Shown piece after piece: positions 10,830 to 23,045 of a stretch of DNA of 64,000 bases. Location of the stretch: NCBI GenBank assembly GCA_015178975.1, contig WHVD01000007.1, positions 496,001 to 560,000 of the forward strand, written 5' to 3'. Each line of letters starts with the position of its first letter. Positions within the stretch are counted from its first letter, which is position 1. The DNA comes from Hysterangium stoloniferum. Taxonomy: Eukaryota > Basidiomycota > Agaricomycetes > Hysterangiales > Hysterangiaceae. Made by a program: the position numbers and the translations under genes. Below the pieces are notes generated by a model. That model saw only the letters and a list, made by a program, of their open reading frames with translations, was not told where the DNA came from and ran no database searches.

Positions 10830-12799
10830 TTAGAATATATCGCGTGGAAGGGGTAGAGCAAATGCATCGACAGGCCAAGCATCTTCCTCTAACGCAGACA
10901 TCCAGTTAGAGGTAGGGGCTACTGACACGCCGGTAAAGGGTGTGGCGATGACGGAAAGGAGGGAATGACACATGAGGTGTAATCTCTCAAAGGGATTATG
11001 GGGGGATTGATCGTTGATGGAGCCACACATTGGGTCACAATGTGGGAGAAGACGTTCGAGAATGGTAATCATATCGAGGTTGCGCACTGTGGTACACGCG
11101 GATTCGAAGTTGGAAGATCCAGCTATCAGCTTCAGAGTGAGGTGAAGTAGTTCTTCGCCTGAAGAGAGGAGCCAGTAATTTGGACGCTTGTGTGTCAGAA
11201 TCAGACTGGTAGGATATTTTCATGGGTGGATATGAGATGATGCTGGAAGGTAAAACATTGTCAACATACCGTACGACGGGTTCAATGAGCGATGAAATCA
11301 CATTCAACTTGTTGATGTGATCCGCGCGCAGCGTGCTGTCGTTGAAGAAGGCTTTCAGAGCCCGGATACCACACTGCAATGAATACGTTGTGTCATCATC
11401 CATAATAAGAGTCGTGGACGCTATGTGGTGGTTTGTGTCGTCAATTATAACCTTGAATAAATCCCCAGCAAAATCACGAAACCAGGCATCTTGGTGGATG
11501 CAATACAGGAGGAGGCGTACAGGAGATTTATCCAAGGTTCGTCGGTGTGAGGAATTTTGTCTGTTATGGTTTTGGTGGGCAGGATAAAATGATATGATGT
11601 CGCGACGCACGGTTGTACCCAGAATTCAATGCAACCTCTGATCGCAGTGACCTCCTCCACAGTCAATTGACGCACGTGGCAAATATTTTCCACGATAACC
11701 CCAAGGTCGGCGCAGAGGATTAAGGGAGATGGATTGCATGGGGATGATAGATACCCAGCGATTTGTAGAATGAATGTCGACGCAACCGTATCCACGTTCG
11801 TGTATAGCGGTGATTTGATGACAGCATTGTAAAGCGAAGACGTCATTGGAGTTAAGCCGAGTCGCCGATTTACATTTGCCCATCGAGTGCAGGAACACCC
11901 GAGGAAGGCCCAAGCCAAAGTTGTCAGAAGCCTGGCAGTGTCACCTCCGTTCCTCCGGTGTATAAGCCTTGAATACCAGACGGCTTCTAAGACCCCCCAT
12001 GCCCTTCTTTGAATTCGATCCGGATAAGTGGGTCTAGAAAGCCGTGAGTATTTTGACTGTATTCAATTATTGGCGCTGAAGTATCCCCACCTCATTAAGT
12101 CAATGGTTTCTTGAATTACTATTCCGAGTCTTCGCATAGTCCGGTGTTTGCGTAGGAACTTGTTACAGTCCTCGTCGTATCCATACATCATTCGCTTGTA
12201 TATCATCAACTTTGCCATCAGTGCAGCTGTCTTTGCAGTGTAAAGCACTTTCCTCCCAACCCTTTCCAAACCGACCCCACAGTAATACCCCGGCTCAATT
12301 TTAACACTTGACGATGTCGATGAGTTATCATCCAGTGAGACCACTCCCCAGTCCACGTTGTGACTGTAATATGGACTGAGGTTGGATGTGGCGTTGGTGG
12401 ATCTACCTCGCACTTTAATAAAATTCGGCGGATCATGACAATTTGTCTCTCCTAGGAACTGAAAGCGTCGGGTTTGTAAACGGTATACATTAAAGGTTAT
12501 CCCATTTTGCGCACCCATTCCTCAGCCCAAAATTCCACATCTTCTACCGACAATGGTATATGCTGGTCGTCTTCGGGAACTCGATAACACACACCGTGCC
12601 CGTGGGCGATACAGCTCCATCGGTCTCGAAGCTTTCCCCTGAATCTTTCCCTTATCGCCGCGTCAACCACCCCCTCCCGTTCTTCTGAGCCCATTGCAGC
12701 TGGGGAGACCAAGGGTTGTAGCCACTCAACCTCTTGTAGGGGGCTTTCAGCCTGTACGATATCGTGGCTACTCAGAGCAGTTTGGTTTGGAGTCGACAT
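10830..12799 (-). CDS. Intact five-exon gene of unknown family, copy 4 (580 aa)
   Basis: I do not recognise this protein. Five exons on the minus strand give an open frame: 12799-12515, 12458-12091, 12033-11611, 11560-11270 and 11205-10830 (TAA). The introns are 56, 57, 50 and 64 nt with phases 0, 2, 2, 2. Their donors are GTGCGC, GTGGGG, GTGCGT and GTATGT; acceptors are TTCAG, CTAG, ACAG and CCAG; introns 1, 2 and 4 hold a YTNAY branch site. The ATG at 12799 is chosen because MST(S/P)N is conserved in all copies. Residues 63-80 hold CxxHxHxxC plus a later His, and Cys102-His103 lies just after the first splice, so a zinc site is possible (inference). Exons 4-5 look helix-rich. No signal peptide or clear membrane span is seen. 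An open frame in two diverged copies argues for past or present selection on the protein. Confidence 0.75.
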
Positions 12800-14370
12800 T
12801 GATGGGTGGCAGGTTATTGTGATACCGAAAGGGGATGCTGCGCTTTTAAGTTGCAATTATCAGGGGTATGAATTTCAAGGTATAGCATTGTGGCGGTGCT
12901 TCATGCAGGACACCCAGCGTTTCCTCCCTTCATTTTAAACAACTTGAAGCCGCTCAACCTCCTTAATGCAGACACATCCACGTTACTCTCAGGTTCACTC
13001 AATATTTTAGAGTCTAATTTCTTACTCTTCAACAGATCGCCTACGGCAAAGCGCACATATGGCAGCCACGATACATTTGAAGAGCCTTCACCACATAATG
13101 TGGCCACTTCCGGGGTCTTGAGCGGTAGAGTTTGGGGTAATTCAGCTTTTACGTTAGTTGAGAAGTGACATGTCGATTGTTAGAATATGTAAATGCAGTG
13201 GATGCTATCCATTACAATGCTTGTCAGGTACAGCCTCGGGCGCTCTCGATTCGGGCTATGTCTAAGAGACATGTGCGCTTCGTTTTCAATTCATTCTGAA
13301 TTTCCACTTCGCTAATTCTTTACTCAGGCGAATTGGCGTCGATCATGAATGCATGAGTAAGCGCTGTGAGGAAGTCCGGCTATCTGGGATGCTCCAAGGT
13401 ATCCCAGTTCGGGCGCATTCTAGATTGCCGGGACTTCCTTATCATCCGGATCAAATACCAATTTACAGACGCTTCATCTTCTTCAAAACATCCTGTGTCC
13501 TTAGTGCTTCTTCCTCTTCATTTCCCACCCTCAAGAATTTTCGGACAACCAATCAACTACACTTGTCATCAAAGATATTGCAGCTGCGGTCACAGAGTAT
13601 CGGTCATATATAGGTGTCGTCCGGCAGGTTTTGTTTTGGCTAATTTACCACCGTTTGGAATCAAGTGGTCATGGCATCTAGATTCCTTGAACTTCTCCTG
13701 TATTGCCAAGCATCAGCTATACATTATCCCGGTCCAAATTAGGAACGTTTGTAGAAAGTGATGGATGGTATCTACATTCCTCCCAGTTCTCCCGTAGCGC
13801 TACCTGGGGGGTACATTTCTCTTTCCATGGGATGTTTTGGTAGGAAGAATTTGAGAAATATAATTCTATTTTTCAAATCTGAACCCAAGGGAAGGAGACG
13901 CTACAGGGTCGGGTTAAGACAGATAATAGAGAGACATGTGTTATGAAATCTGATCCATGCTGTCCCCATGTGCTTTGAAGGCCCCTCAGGAGCGAATCGT
14001 CGGCATGGATTTATGCGTGATTGTAGCCAGTGTTCTTTGTTGTTTTCCAATAACTTGTTTCGTCCTATCCCAAACTATCACGCTGCTTGCTTTGAGAACT
14101 CCGAGGATATTCCATTTGACGTTAGTTTTTTTTCGTAAATTGCATGTGATTCTAGCCACTACTAGGGACCACGACTATATGCAACTACGTGTGGATAGGG
14201 TCAGAAATAAGCTACAAAGCAGAAAAGGTGACTATATGCGCTCTATAATTGGCTAAAATTATGTAGCTTTTAAGAACTTTGAAATATTGCCAAAGGCGGA
14301 TTAAGTAAAGAGTGATAGCACTATCCTTTCCTCCTGGTTCGGATAATGTGTCGGTGTTATCCAAGGGACA
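12800..14370 (-). other. 5' flank of copy 4 and 3' flank of copy 5
   Basis: About 12800-13345 is the conserved 5' flank (candidate promoter) of the intact copy 4 in reverse. The start codon context on the minus strand is CACCCATCAATG. About 13346-14370 is the 3' flank of copy 5 in reverse. Readings such as MLQGIPVRAHSRLPGLP near 13.39 kb on the plus strand also appear in other 3' flanks, but with frame breaks, so no gene is called. Confidence 0.55.
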
Positions 14371-16263
14371 TTATTGTATATCGTGTGGAATGAATGGAAC
14401 AAAAGATGGGCAGGCTAGTCATGGTTCTCCAACACTGATCTGGAGTTTGAATTAGATTTTGCCCACACACCTGTTGAAGGTGTGGCGATGAGAGAAAGGA
14501 GGGAATGAGCCGCGACGGTTATTCTTTCAAGGTAGGTACCGACGTATTGATAGTTGATTGAGCCACGCATTGCGTCACAATGTGAAAGAAACGGGAATAT
14601 ATTGAGGTTCCGCATTGTGGTACACGCTGATTCGATGTCTGAAGATGCGGCAATCAGCTTCAGAGTAACCTCGATTAATCTTTCGCCTGACCAGAGGAGG
14701 CACACATTTGCACTCTTCTACGTCAGAATCAGACTGGTTAGGATGTTTTAATGGGCAGATATGAGATGATGGCGAAAGGTAAAACATTCTCGACATACCA
14801 TAGGAGGGGCTCAATGAGTGAAGAAACCACATTCAGCTGGTTGATATGATTCCTGAGAAGGGTGCTGTCGTCGAAGAAGGTTGTCAGGGCCCGGATATCA
14901 TGACACAGTGAATACGTTGTGTCCGCATCGATATGAAGAGTCAAGGACGCTATATGGAGGTTTGTGTCTTCCACTACAACCATCAATACATCTCCAGCCA
15001 TATCTCGAAACCATTTATCCTGGTGGATGCAACACACGAGAAGCTGTATAGATGATTCATACGAGGAACGTCGGTGTGGGTAATTTTGTCTGTGGTGGTT
15101 TTGGTGGGCTGAATGAATGATGTGAGGTCGCGACTCACGGTTGTACCCAGAATTCAATATGACCTCTGATCTCAGTGAGCTCCGCCACAGGCAGGTGACG
15201 CACGTGGCAAATGTTTTTCACAATGCGCACAAGGTCGCCGAGGAGGATGGGACCAGGGAAGTTCACAAAGGGACGATAAATATCTGGCAATTTTTTGAAT
15301 AAAGGTCGACGCAACCTCATCCAGGTTGGTGTGTAGCGGAGATTTGATGAGAGCAATGTAAATCGTTGACGTAATTGCGATTGATCGCCCATCTTCATCT
15401 GACCATCGAGCGGTGGGACACCCCAAGCCATATATGCCATAAGCTGGACACTGTGACATTCCTCCGCTGTATAACACCTGAATACCACATACCCGCTAAG
15501 ACCACTGAGGCCTGTTGTCGAATTCGAGGCGGAGAAGGGGGTCTACAAAGGCATGAGTATTGTGAGTGTATTCCCTGATTGACGCTGTTTTATCCATCAG
15601 TCTTGCCAATGTGAAATGCCTGAATAGAAACTTATCAATGACGTTCTGGCATTTCCGTGGTGCACGCGTCATTCGCTCGTATATCATCAACTTTATCATC
15701 AGCCAAGCTGTCTTTGCGCTGCAAAGTACTCTCATCCCAACCTTTTCCAAACCGACTCCACAGTAATACCCGGGGCTAATTTCAACACTTGAATATGAGC
15801 TATTCCGAGATGAAACGCCTACCCCAGTCTATGCCACCTCTGGGATGTGGACTGAGTTTGAATAAGGCGTTGGTGGATCTCCCTCGTATCTTACTATTAT
15901 GCGGTGGGTCATGGCAATTTCTCTCTCCTTGGGACTGAAAACATCCCGCCTGTGAAGAGTGTCCATAAAAGGATATTTCGTTGTGCGCACCCATTCCTCC
16001 ACACAAACATCCACGTCTTCTTCAGACAGTGGTATGTGCTGCTCGTCATGGTGTTCTCGGTAACATAATCAGTGCCCATGTTCGAGACAGCTACATCGCT
16101 CTCGAAGCTTCACCCCGGATCTTTCCCTCATTCCCGTGTCATCGATCACCTGTCGTTCCATCCTCAATACAGCCGTGGAAGCCAAGGGTTGTAGCCAGTC
16201 AACCTCTTGGAGGAGGGATAGGATATCCTCCCTCCTCGGAGTTATCTCGTTGGAAGTTGACAT
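14371..16263 (-). pseudogene. Family gene copy 5, full length but interrupted
   Basis: The copy starts at the conserved ATG at 16263 (MSTSNEITPRREDILSLLQ). Exon 1 carries RCSCLEHGH and then an in-frame stop. Exons 2-5 are recognisable: NCHDPPHNSKIRGRSTNA, SPLHTNLDEVASTFIQKIA, KWFRDMAGDVLMVVVEDT, and LIEVTLKLIAASSDIESA. The intron 4 donor GTATGTCGAG and acceptor ACCAG are present. At least two further frame breaks lie in exons 2-3. The function is unknown and the copy is presumed dead. Confidence 0.75.
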
Positions 16264-17373
16264 TGGTAGGTAGCAGTCGTACTCATACACTAAGGGAATG
16301 CTGTGCCTTTAAGGTGAAGTTAGTCGGAGAGTCAACTTCCTGGCATAGCATTGTGGCCGTTCTCCTACAGGATACACACCGTTCCATCCTTTCCTTTTAA
16401 ACAACTTGAAGGACCACTTATATTTCTTGAATAATACAGGCAGGACACTCTCAAGTTACTTTACCATCTTTACGCTTCATCCTTACCCTTCATCAGATCA
16501 TCTACCGCAGGAAACACACATGGCGGCTGAGAATAAATCGACAGGTCGTCACCGCATGATGTGCTAACTTCCGATTTCTTGAACGATAGATTTCATGGCA
16601 ATCCATTTTTCCGTCAAAAGTGACATCTTCATTGATAGAATATGTAAGTGTAGTGGCGGTTATCCATCGCACTGCTGATGAGGTATAGCCCCCAGGCAGT
16701 TTGGGCTCCGGCCCTATCTAACGGAAATATCCGCTTCGTATTCAATTCTTTCATAATTCCAACGAGATATGCATTCCAATAATTCATTAGTGATTCTAAT
16801 TGACGTCGATATTGAATATCCATATTTGTGGCGAATCCGTCAGCTTTTATTAACGGAATTGTGCGTGTAAACAATATTCAGTCATTATTACTCACAGGCT
16901 AGCCTTATTATTACTGTCCTTCTCAGTGCACGAATCCGCCCCAGGCTCCGTTATTTATCACGGACTTGTATATTCGACTCAACAATGTGAAGGCAGATCA
17001 AACATTGTCAGCCACTGCCCGCATGACCTGTCTTGTTATTTTCATTGTTCTATCGCCTTAATTTGTTTTAATATATTTTTTAAAGTAAATATATTTTAAT
17101 GTTTTGAATATTTCTGGTGCGTTTGTATTAATACATGATTACATATATTATGATAGGCAACTTGGCAAGTTGATAGCTGGGTATCTCACTTGACGTCGCT
17201 AGCCCGCATTTTGTATCCACATATTTGGCAATTCAAGGGTGGCGGGTGGTCTTGCATTGAAGCGGGTTGACCTCGTGTGCGTTCACACTGATTCCATTAT
17301 ATGTGGAAGGATATAAGGGGATGTGAATTGACTATAACTCTACACAATAGAGGAGGAAAGACTACCTGAATGG
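16264..17373 (-). other. 5' flank of copy 5, then unassigned AT-rich stretch
   Basis: About 16264-17010 is the family 5' flank in reverse, ending near the AACATTGT block. From about 17011 to 17373 the sequence matches nothing else in the window. It is AT-rich around 17060-17150 and has no convincing open frame. I could not find duplicated target sites, so I cannot say whether it is an insertion or a unique host sequence. Confidence 0.45.
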
Positions 17374-17981
17374 GTGATTGGTCGCCAGCGTCTAACTGTT
17401 TTATATATGACCAGGACGGATATGAGTGAGAGGGAGTGTAGAGATGGAATTCATAAACGACTTCTCGTTAATATTAACCTCATGGAGTTGTTTAACCATA
17501 TTGGCCCTGTCAAAGTGAGACCCAGGTTTGGAGACTCAACGATCCACCCATGCATGGCGGTATTCGACAAGTATTCCAGTCCTATGGTGTTCAGATCCTG
17601 CGGAGGTCCAGATTGGGCCTACCTATACTAGAGTCCTAGGCAGTCGTGAGCAGCACCGGGAGTGACAACACAGAAAATGATCTTGTCGGTATCGCGTGCA
17701 ATTACGATTCTTCTCTGACGTTTGGGGCAGAGAGAGTGTCAGTAGTTGATGAAACCTCAGAGCCCGCGCAAGCAGATGGATCTGGGCAGAGGATTAATCG
17801 GTCGACTGGCGAGGGTAAAGCAGGGATGGAGAGAAAAAGGTCTCGAGCGGTGAAGTATGGTACTGAAGGTTTGCAGGACCGAGAAATGATTCCACAAATC
17901 GGGGAACCAAAAGTGACATTTGAAGAAAAACTCCACCCGATGAGCGTTATGCCTCCCCGTAATGACAACCTTGGACGATAG
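17374..17981 (+). CDS. Candidate gene fragment: two adjacent protein-like open stretches
   Basis: Two open stretches sit side by side: 17374-17631 (85 codons) and 17646-17981 (111 codons). Both look protein-like in composition: the first has GPVKVRPRFGDSTIHPC, the second is hydrophilic with AGMERKRSRAVKYG and ends PPRNDNLGR. They could be two exons of one gene, since an AG acceptor (CCTAGGCAG) lies just before the second. The second has no ATG near its start, only GTG. The latter half of the second stretch is homologous to the outer end of the family 3' flank, where other copies are frame-broken. I do not recognise a domain. It may be the best-preserved remnant of a second gene belonging to the repeated unit, or a chance frame. 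Confidence 0.3.
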
Positions 17982-18796
17982 TGACATGAACCCTACATGA
18001 TTAGGCCTAAGAACCCTACATATATATTGATGCGAACTCTCAATCGCCAAGAATCGTACATTGGTTGATGAGAGATGACAAAGGGTGCCGGATGACGAGG
18101 AACGTATTCATCCGGATAGTGGTGACAATGTCTTACTCTGTTCCTTGCTTGCGGGAATAGGAACTCAAAGCGAGCCAGGTGCTTAAAAGGGTTCCGTTTA
18201 AATAAGAAAAGACTTGGTCGAATTGAAGACTCGTCAGGAAAATGGCTTGCAGCGCTGGGAGGCAAAACAGCTATCTGGAATGCTCCAGGCCGTTCCAGAC
18301 GCTCCACCATGTCCAGGCGCGGTCTAGATTACGGGGATTTTCCTTCGTGAGTTTCTCGGATAAAATCCAAATTCACTGGTGCTTCATACTGGTGCTTCAT
18401 ATTTTTCAAGACATCCCGTGGTGGTACACAACACACCGACTGCACTTGTGATGAAAGATATTCAAGCCAGTCTCACAGAATATCGATCACATACAGGTGT
18501 GTCATCTTGCAGGCTGTTATTTCTGAATTAGAACCGTTCCTTATCAAGTGGTCATGGTATCTAGATTCCGTTCACGTCTCCTGTATCCCTAAGCATGAGT
18601 TGTATATAATACCGGTCTCAAAAGTGCCTTGGGGTGCTCGTTTGACCTTCTTTGTAATATTTGCGGTTGTGTTTTTTTTTTCAATTTGAATCCCATGAGA
18701 GTGAGGTGCTCCGGCATCGGGGCAAGTTTTCGAATGCAGAGAAATACATTATGTAACCGCCTAACACCGTCCCTGTATATTTTAAAAGGCCCCTCC
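17982..18796 (-). other. 3' flank of copy 6, interrupted by a copia LTR
   Basis: This stretch matches the family 3' flank in reverse (AACGTATTCATCC, CGTTTAAATAAG and GGAATGCTCCAGG blocks). It breaks off at 18796 in the GGCCCCTCC block, where the LTR begins. The same block is continuous near 61.37 kb. No gene is seen. Confidence 0.6.
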
Positions 18797-20412
18797 TGTT
18801 GAAACAGTTGAATAACACTTTGCAGAACACGCCTGTGAGTGTGATTGGAAAGTAAACACTAAGGAGACTTTTCCACACCCACAGTGGACTATACTACTAG
18901 GTGCTTATCTAAGCACCTATACAGTAGTTACTGACCTAAGGTAACTCACTCAATACTGCACCTACAGTGCTGGGAAAAATACTACAAATATCAGAAAAAT
19001 ATGGCGATCTAATAGACTATGTTAGAGCTGTAGTATTATACTCTAACTGTAATGTATTCAGGGGATTCTCTTAGATAGCTCAATATATGCTATAGTGTCA
19101 CAGAGCTTCAACAACAAAACAAGCAAAGGTCCAGTAATTTAAATACTGATAGATTAATGAGCTGCACTATGAAGCTTAAACAACTCAAATCAATGCTTAT
19201 TTTGATTATTGAAAGGTTCAATAGAACTGTGTATGACTCTTTTAGAAAATAAAAGAACTATTCCTTGAGAATAGGGGCTGGAAGCTGAATATATGCGCAG
19301 TAACTTGGCAGAGACTTGATATAAGAGCTTCGGATTCTTGTATGCTTATTTGTAACTATTAATAGTTATTTAACAAGGTGTTAAATAATTTATTAATAGA
19401 GAAAATAATTTGTATTGGATTATCTGAGTGCTTGTACTTGATTAATTCAATAAACTTAGGGCTGGGCCTTGAATAATCTAGTATTGGCAGTGATTTCAGT
19501 AAGGATACTTAGATACTTATTAGGTTTATTATCTAATTAATAAGCCTAAAGGGTAGCTGTGAGGCTGGGGAACTTAGATGATTAGCTAAGTCCAAGAGTT
19601 GCTGACAAAGATTCAAGATGCTGCAAGTGTAGGTGCTTGCAGTGAGTGTATCAGACTAAGGCTATTATTGTCCTTAGGATGATGAGGTAAGCTTCTGTGC
19701 TGTACTGTAAAATGTGAGAGAGATAAGATGATTTTATTGGAAAGTTGGCCCTCCTTATATACATTTTGACAACTCAATGATTAGCTAACTATTTAGTTTA
19801 TGAGGTCATTAGTTAGGTCATAATGACCTCATATTCTACTCATTATTTACCCTTTGTCTATCATGTGATTCCCTTCTCTGAGACAAGGGTTCTAACCTCT
19901 TGCTTGAACATGAAGGTTCAAGGCCGCGGTCCCGGGGACGGAAGCAAACGATGAGTCGGCGGGATCAAATAATGACTCGGGTAGTCACAATTGTGACCTG
20001 TGTGACATCCCGATACCGGACCGTGACCTGTGTGACAGTTACTCGTGTGACTAGTGTTACAGTCACTCGCGTGACTAGTGTTACAGTCACTCGTGTGACT
20101 AGTGTTACAATCACTCGTGTGACTTTAGTCATGTGACGCCCGAATGCACACATACAAGCAAGTAATGTGCCGGACAGTAATAACTAAGTAAATAAAATAT
20201 AAATAATTAATTAAAAATTATAATAAATTAATTGAGTAATAATAGCATAATATGAGTCCATATATGCTATTATTTATGCGAAGTTAAAAGGAATAGAGCC
20301 TATATTTCACAATAAAAATATAATAAAAATACAATAAATTCGAGAAAATATTAATAAATTCAAAGAAAATTAAGAGAAAATTATGAGATAAAGCTGATAC
20401 CTCACACTAACA
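18797..20412 (-). mobile_element. Long LTR (3' LTR) of a Ty1/copia-type element
   Basis: The LTR starts TGTTGAAAC and ends CACTAACA. A polypurine tract (minus strand AGGTGGGAG) lies immediately inside it, and the copia RNase H region follows, so this is the 3' LTR of a minus-strand element. At 1616 bp it is long for copia. Minus-strand TATATAAGG at 19761-19753, followed by AATAAA, fits a promoter and poly(A) signal. The outer 250 bp recurs as a short solo LTR at 60783-61035. It is inserted in a 3' flank of the gene family. A matching right-hand target site is lost because the other end of the element is missing. Confidence 0.7.
20044..20124. repeat. 24-bp tandem repeat in LTR U3 region
   Basis: There are about 3.4 copies of a 24-bp unit containing GTGACTAGTGTTACAGTCAC, a near-palindromic TGAC/GTCA arrangement. 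Related GTGACCTGTGTGAC motifs precede it from 19992. It lies upstream of the LTR TATA box, where enhancer repeats are expected; a binding role is inference. An AT-rich tract fills 20165-20400. Confidence 0.7.
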
Positions 20413-21271
20413 CTCCCACCTAATGAGACAGCTCTATGCTAGTCCCAATAGTTTTCTCAAATATTCCATCTTTGGCTTAGCCAATGGTTTTGTTAATAAA
20501 TCTGCAGGCATCTCTGAAGTAGGTAGATGAACAACTTTAATCTTCCCACTATCAACCTCCTGCCTTAACCAATATGTCCTCAAATCAAGATGCTTCATTC
20601 GACCATGGTGTTTAGGATCCCTGGCAACTGCCATAGCAGATTGGTTGTCAAGGTACAAAGTGGATGCAGTCTTTTGAGGATATCCCAATTCCTCAAATGA
20701 GTTCCACAACCATAATACCTCTGCACCTGCTGATACTGCTGCAATGTACTCTGCTTCAGTAGTAGAGAGAGTAACAATAGTTTTTAGTTTATGCTGCCAG
20801 TTAATGGCTCCAGTACCCATTTTAACCACATATGCACGAGTAGATTTTCCAGTGGATTTATCACCTCCATGATCAGTATCTGAATAGGATACAAATAGTT
20901 CCTTGTCATTACTAGAGCCATAAGTTAAACCCAAGTCAAGAGTGCCTTTGAGATACTGGAAGAGGTGTCTTACTGCTAGCCAATGAGCCTTTCCTGGATT
21001 TTGATTGAATCTAGCCAATACACCAACAGTGTAACCAATGTCTGGATGAGTGGCAACAGCCAAATACATATATAAGAGACCCAATAGCATGGATATATGG
21101 AATGTCCTTCATATATGCAATCTCGTCAGGGGACACTGGAGCCTGGTCTTTACTCAGTTTCAAGTTAGGCACTATAGGTGTACTAATTGGATTGCAATCA
21201 GCAAGACCATAATGCTGTAACATGTCCAAAATATATTGCTACTGTGATAGAGTAATGATTCACTTCTTCCC
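20413..21271 (-). mobile_element. Truncated Ty1/copia interior (RT end and RNase H)
   Basis: The minus-strand text reads the end of reverse transcriptase (PYIHAIGSLIY) and RNase H (LSTTEAEYIAAV, NQSAMAVARDPKHHGRMKHL, MPADLLTKPL). This identifies a Ty1/copia fossil. Only this 3' part and its LTR remain; the 5' LTR, gag, protease and integrase are absent. At 21271 it meets exon 5 of the gene family directly, so the loss came with a rearrangement. The element is broken, with roughly four fifths of it missing. Confidence 0.8.
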
Positions 21272-23045
21272 CCTGTTGAAGGTGTGGCGATGACAGAAAG
21301 GAGGGAATGAGCCGCGACGGTTATTCGTTCAAGGTAGGTACCGACGTATTGATCATTGATTGAGCCACGCATTGCGTCACAATGTGAAAGAAACGGGATT
21401 ATATTGAGGTTCCGCATTGTGGTACACGCTGATTCGATGTCTGAAGATGCGGAAATCAGCTTCAGAGTAATCTCGATTAATCTTTCGTCTGACCCAGAGG
21501 AGGCACACATTTGCACTCGTCTACGTCAGAATCAGACTGGTAGGATATTGTCATGGGCAGATATGAGATGATGGCGAAAGGTAAAACAATTCTCGACATA
21601 CCATAGGAGGGGCTTAATGAGTGAAGAAGCCACATTCAGCTAGTTGATATGATTCGTGAGAAGGGCGCTGTCGTCGAAGAAGGTTGTCAGGGCCCGGATA
21701 TCATGACACAGTGAATACGATATGTCCGCATCTCCAGCAATATATCGAAACCAGTCATCTTGGTGGATGCAACACACGAGAAGCTGTATAGATGATTCAT
21801 ACAAGGAAAGTCCGCACGGGGAATTGTGTCTGTTGTAGTTTTGGTAGGATGGATGAAATGATGTGAAAATGCGGCGACGAACGGTTGTACCCAGAATTCA
21901 AGGCAACCTCTGACCGCGGTGAGCTCCTCAATAGACAGTTGACGGACGTGGCAGATGTTTTTCACAATATCCCAAGGTAGCCGACGAGGACGGTACATTT
22001 CACAAAAGACGATAAATATCCGGAGATTTGTAGAATGAATATCGACGTAACCTCATCCAGGTTGGTGTGTAGCGGTGATTTGATGACAGCATTGTAAAGC
22101 GATGACGCAATTGCAGTTGACAGCCGATCTCTATCTGCCCATCGGGCTCCGGGACAGAATACGAAGGCCCAAGCCAAATATGTCATAAGCTGGGCAGTGT
22201 GACATTTGTTCCTCCGCTGATAATTCCACATCCTCCCTAAGACTACCCACACCTGTTGTCGAATTCGAAGGGGATAGGTGGGTCTAGAAAGGCGCGAGTA
22301 TTTTGAATGAATTCAATGATTGACGCTGTTGTGTCCCCACCTCAACAAATAAATGGTCTCTTGAATTACTAGTCCGAGTCTTCACAGAGTGAGATGCTTG
22401 CGTATACCTGTTAAATGTCATGTCGTCTCCATCACCATTCGCTTGTATATCATCAACTTTGTCATCAGTGAAGCCTTCTTTGCGTTGTAAAGCCCACTCA
22501 TCCCAACCCTTTCCAAACCGACTCCACAGTAATACCCCGGTTCAATTTTAATACTTGAATATGTCGATGAGCTCTCATAGAGTGAATCCACGGCCCAGTC
22601 CACGTTATGACTGTAATTTGGACTCAGTTGGATATGGCATTGGCGGAACTACCTCGCATTTTAATAATAGTCGGTGGATCATGACAATTTGTCTCTCCCA
22701 GGCACTGAAAGCGTCGAATGGGTCAACAGCGTACTTGAAAGGCTATCTCATTTTTCACACCCATTCCTCAACCCACCCGTTCACATCTTCTTCAGCCAAT
22801 GGTATATGCTGGTCGTCTTCGGGAACTCGATAGCACACACCGTGTCGATGTTTGATACAGCTCCACTGTTGTCGAAGCTTTACCCGAAATCGTTCCCTCT
22901 TCCCCGTGTCAATGATGCCCTCCCGTGCCTCTGAGCTCAATGGACCTGGGGAAACCAAGGGCTGTAACCACTCAACCTCTTGTAGCAGGCTTTCAGCCCG
23001 AACGATATCGTGGCTTCTCAGATTCGTCTCGTGTGAAGGTGACAT
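21272..23045 (-). pseudogene. Family gene copy 6, 3' end lost at copia junction
   Basis: The copy starts at the conserved ATG at 23045 (MSPSHETNLRSHDIVRAESL) and exon 1 is open to the GTGTGA position of intron 1. The exon 1 motif is SCIKHRHGVCYRVPEDDQH. Exons 2-4 are present in frame-broken form (YYCGVGLERVGMSGLYN, TNLDEVTSIFILQISGYL), with part of exon 4 missing. Exon 5 stops at the copia fragment, after the HSLLSVIATP block. A chance open stretch spans this junction but is not a fusion gene. The function is unknown. Confidence 0.7.

Noticed and set aside
19900-20153. Repetitive TRVTSVT protein
   Set aside because: It is the translation of the 24-bp LTR repeat on either strand; it has no start context or homologue.
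21172-21516. Fusion of the family protein with a copia sequence
   Set aside because: The open stretch spans a rearrangement junction by chance, and the copia part is out of its own frame.
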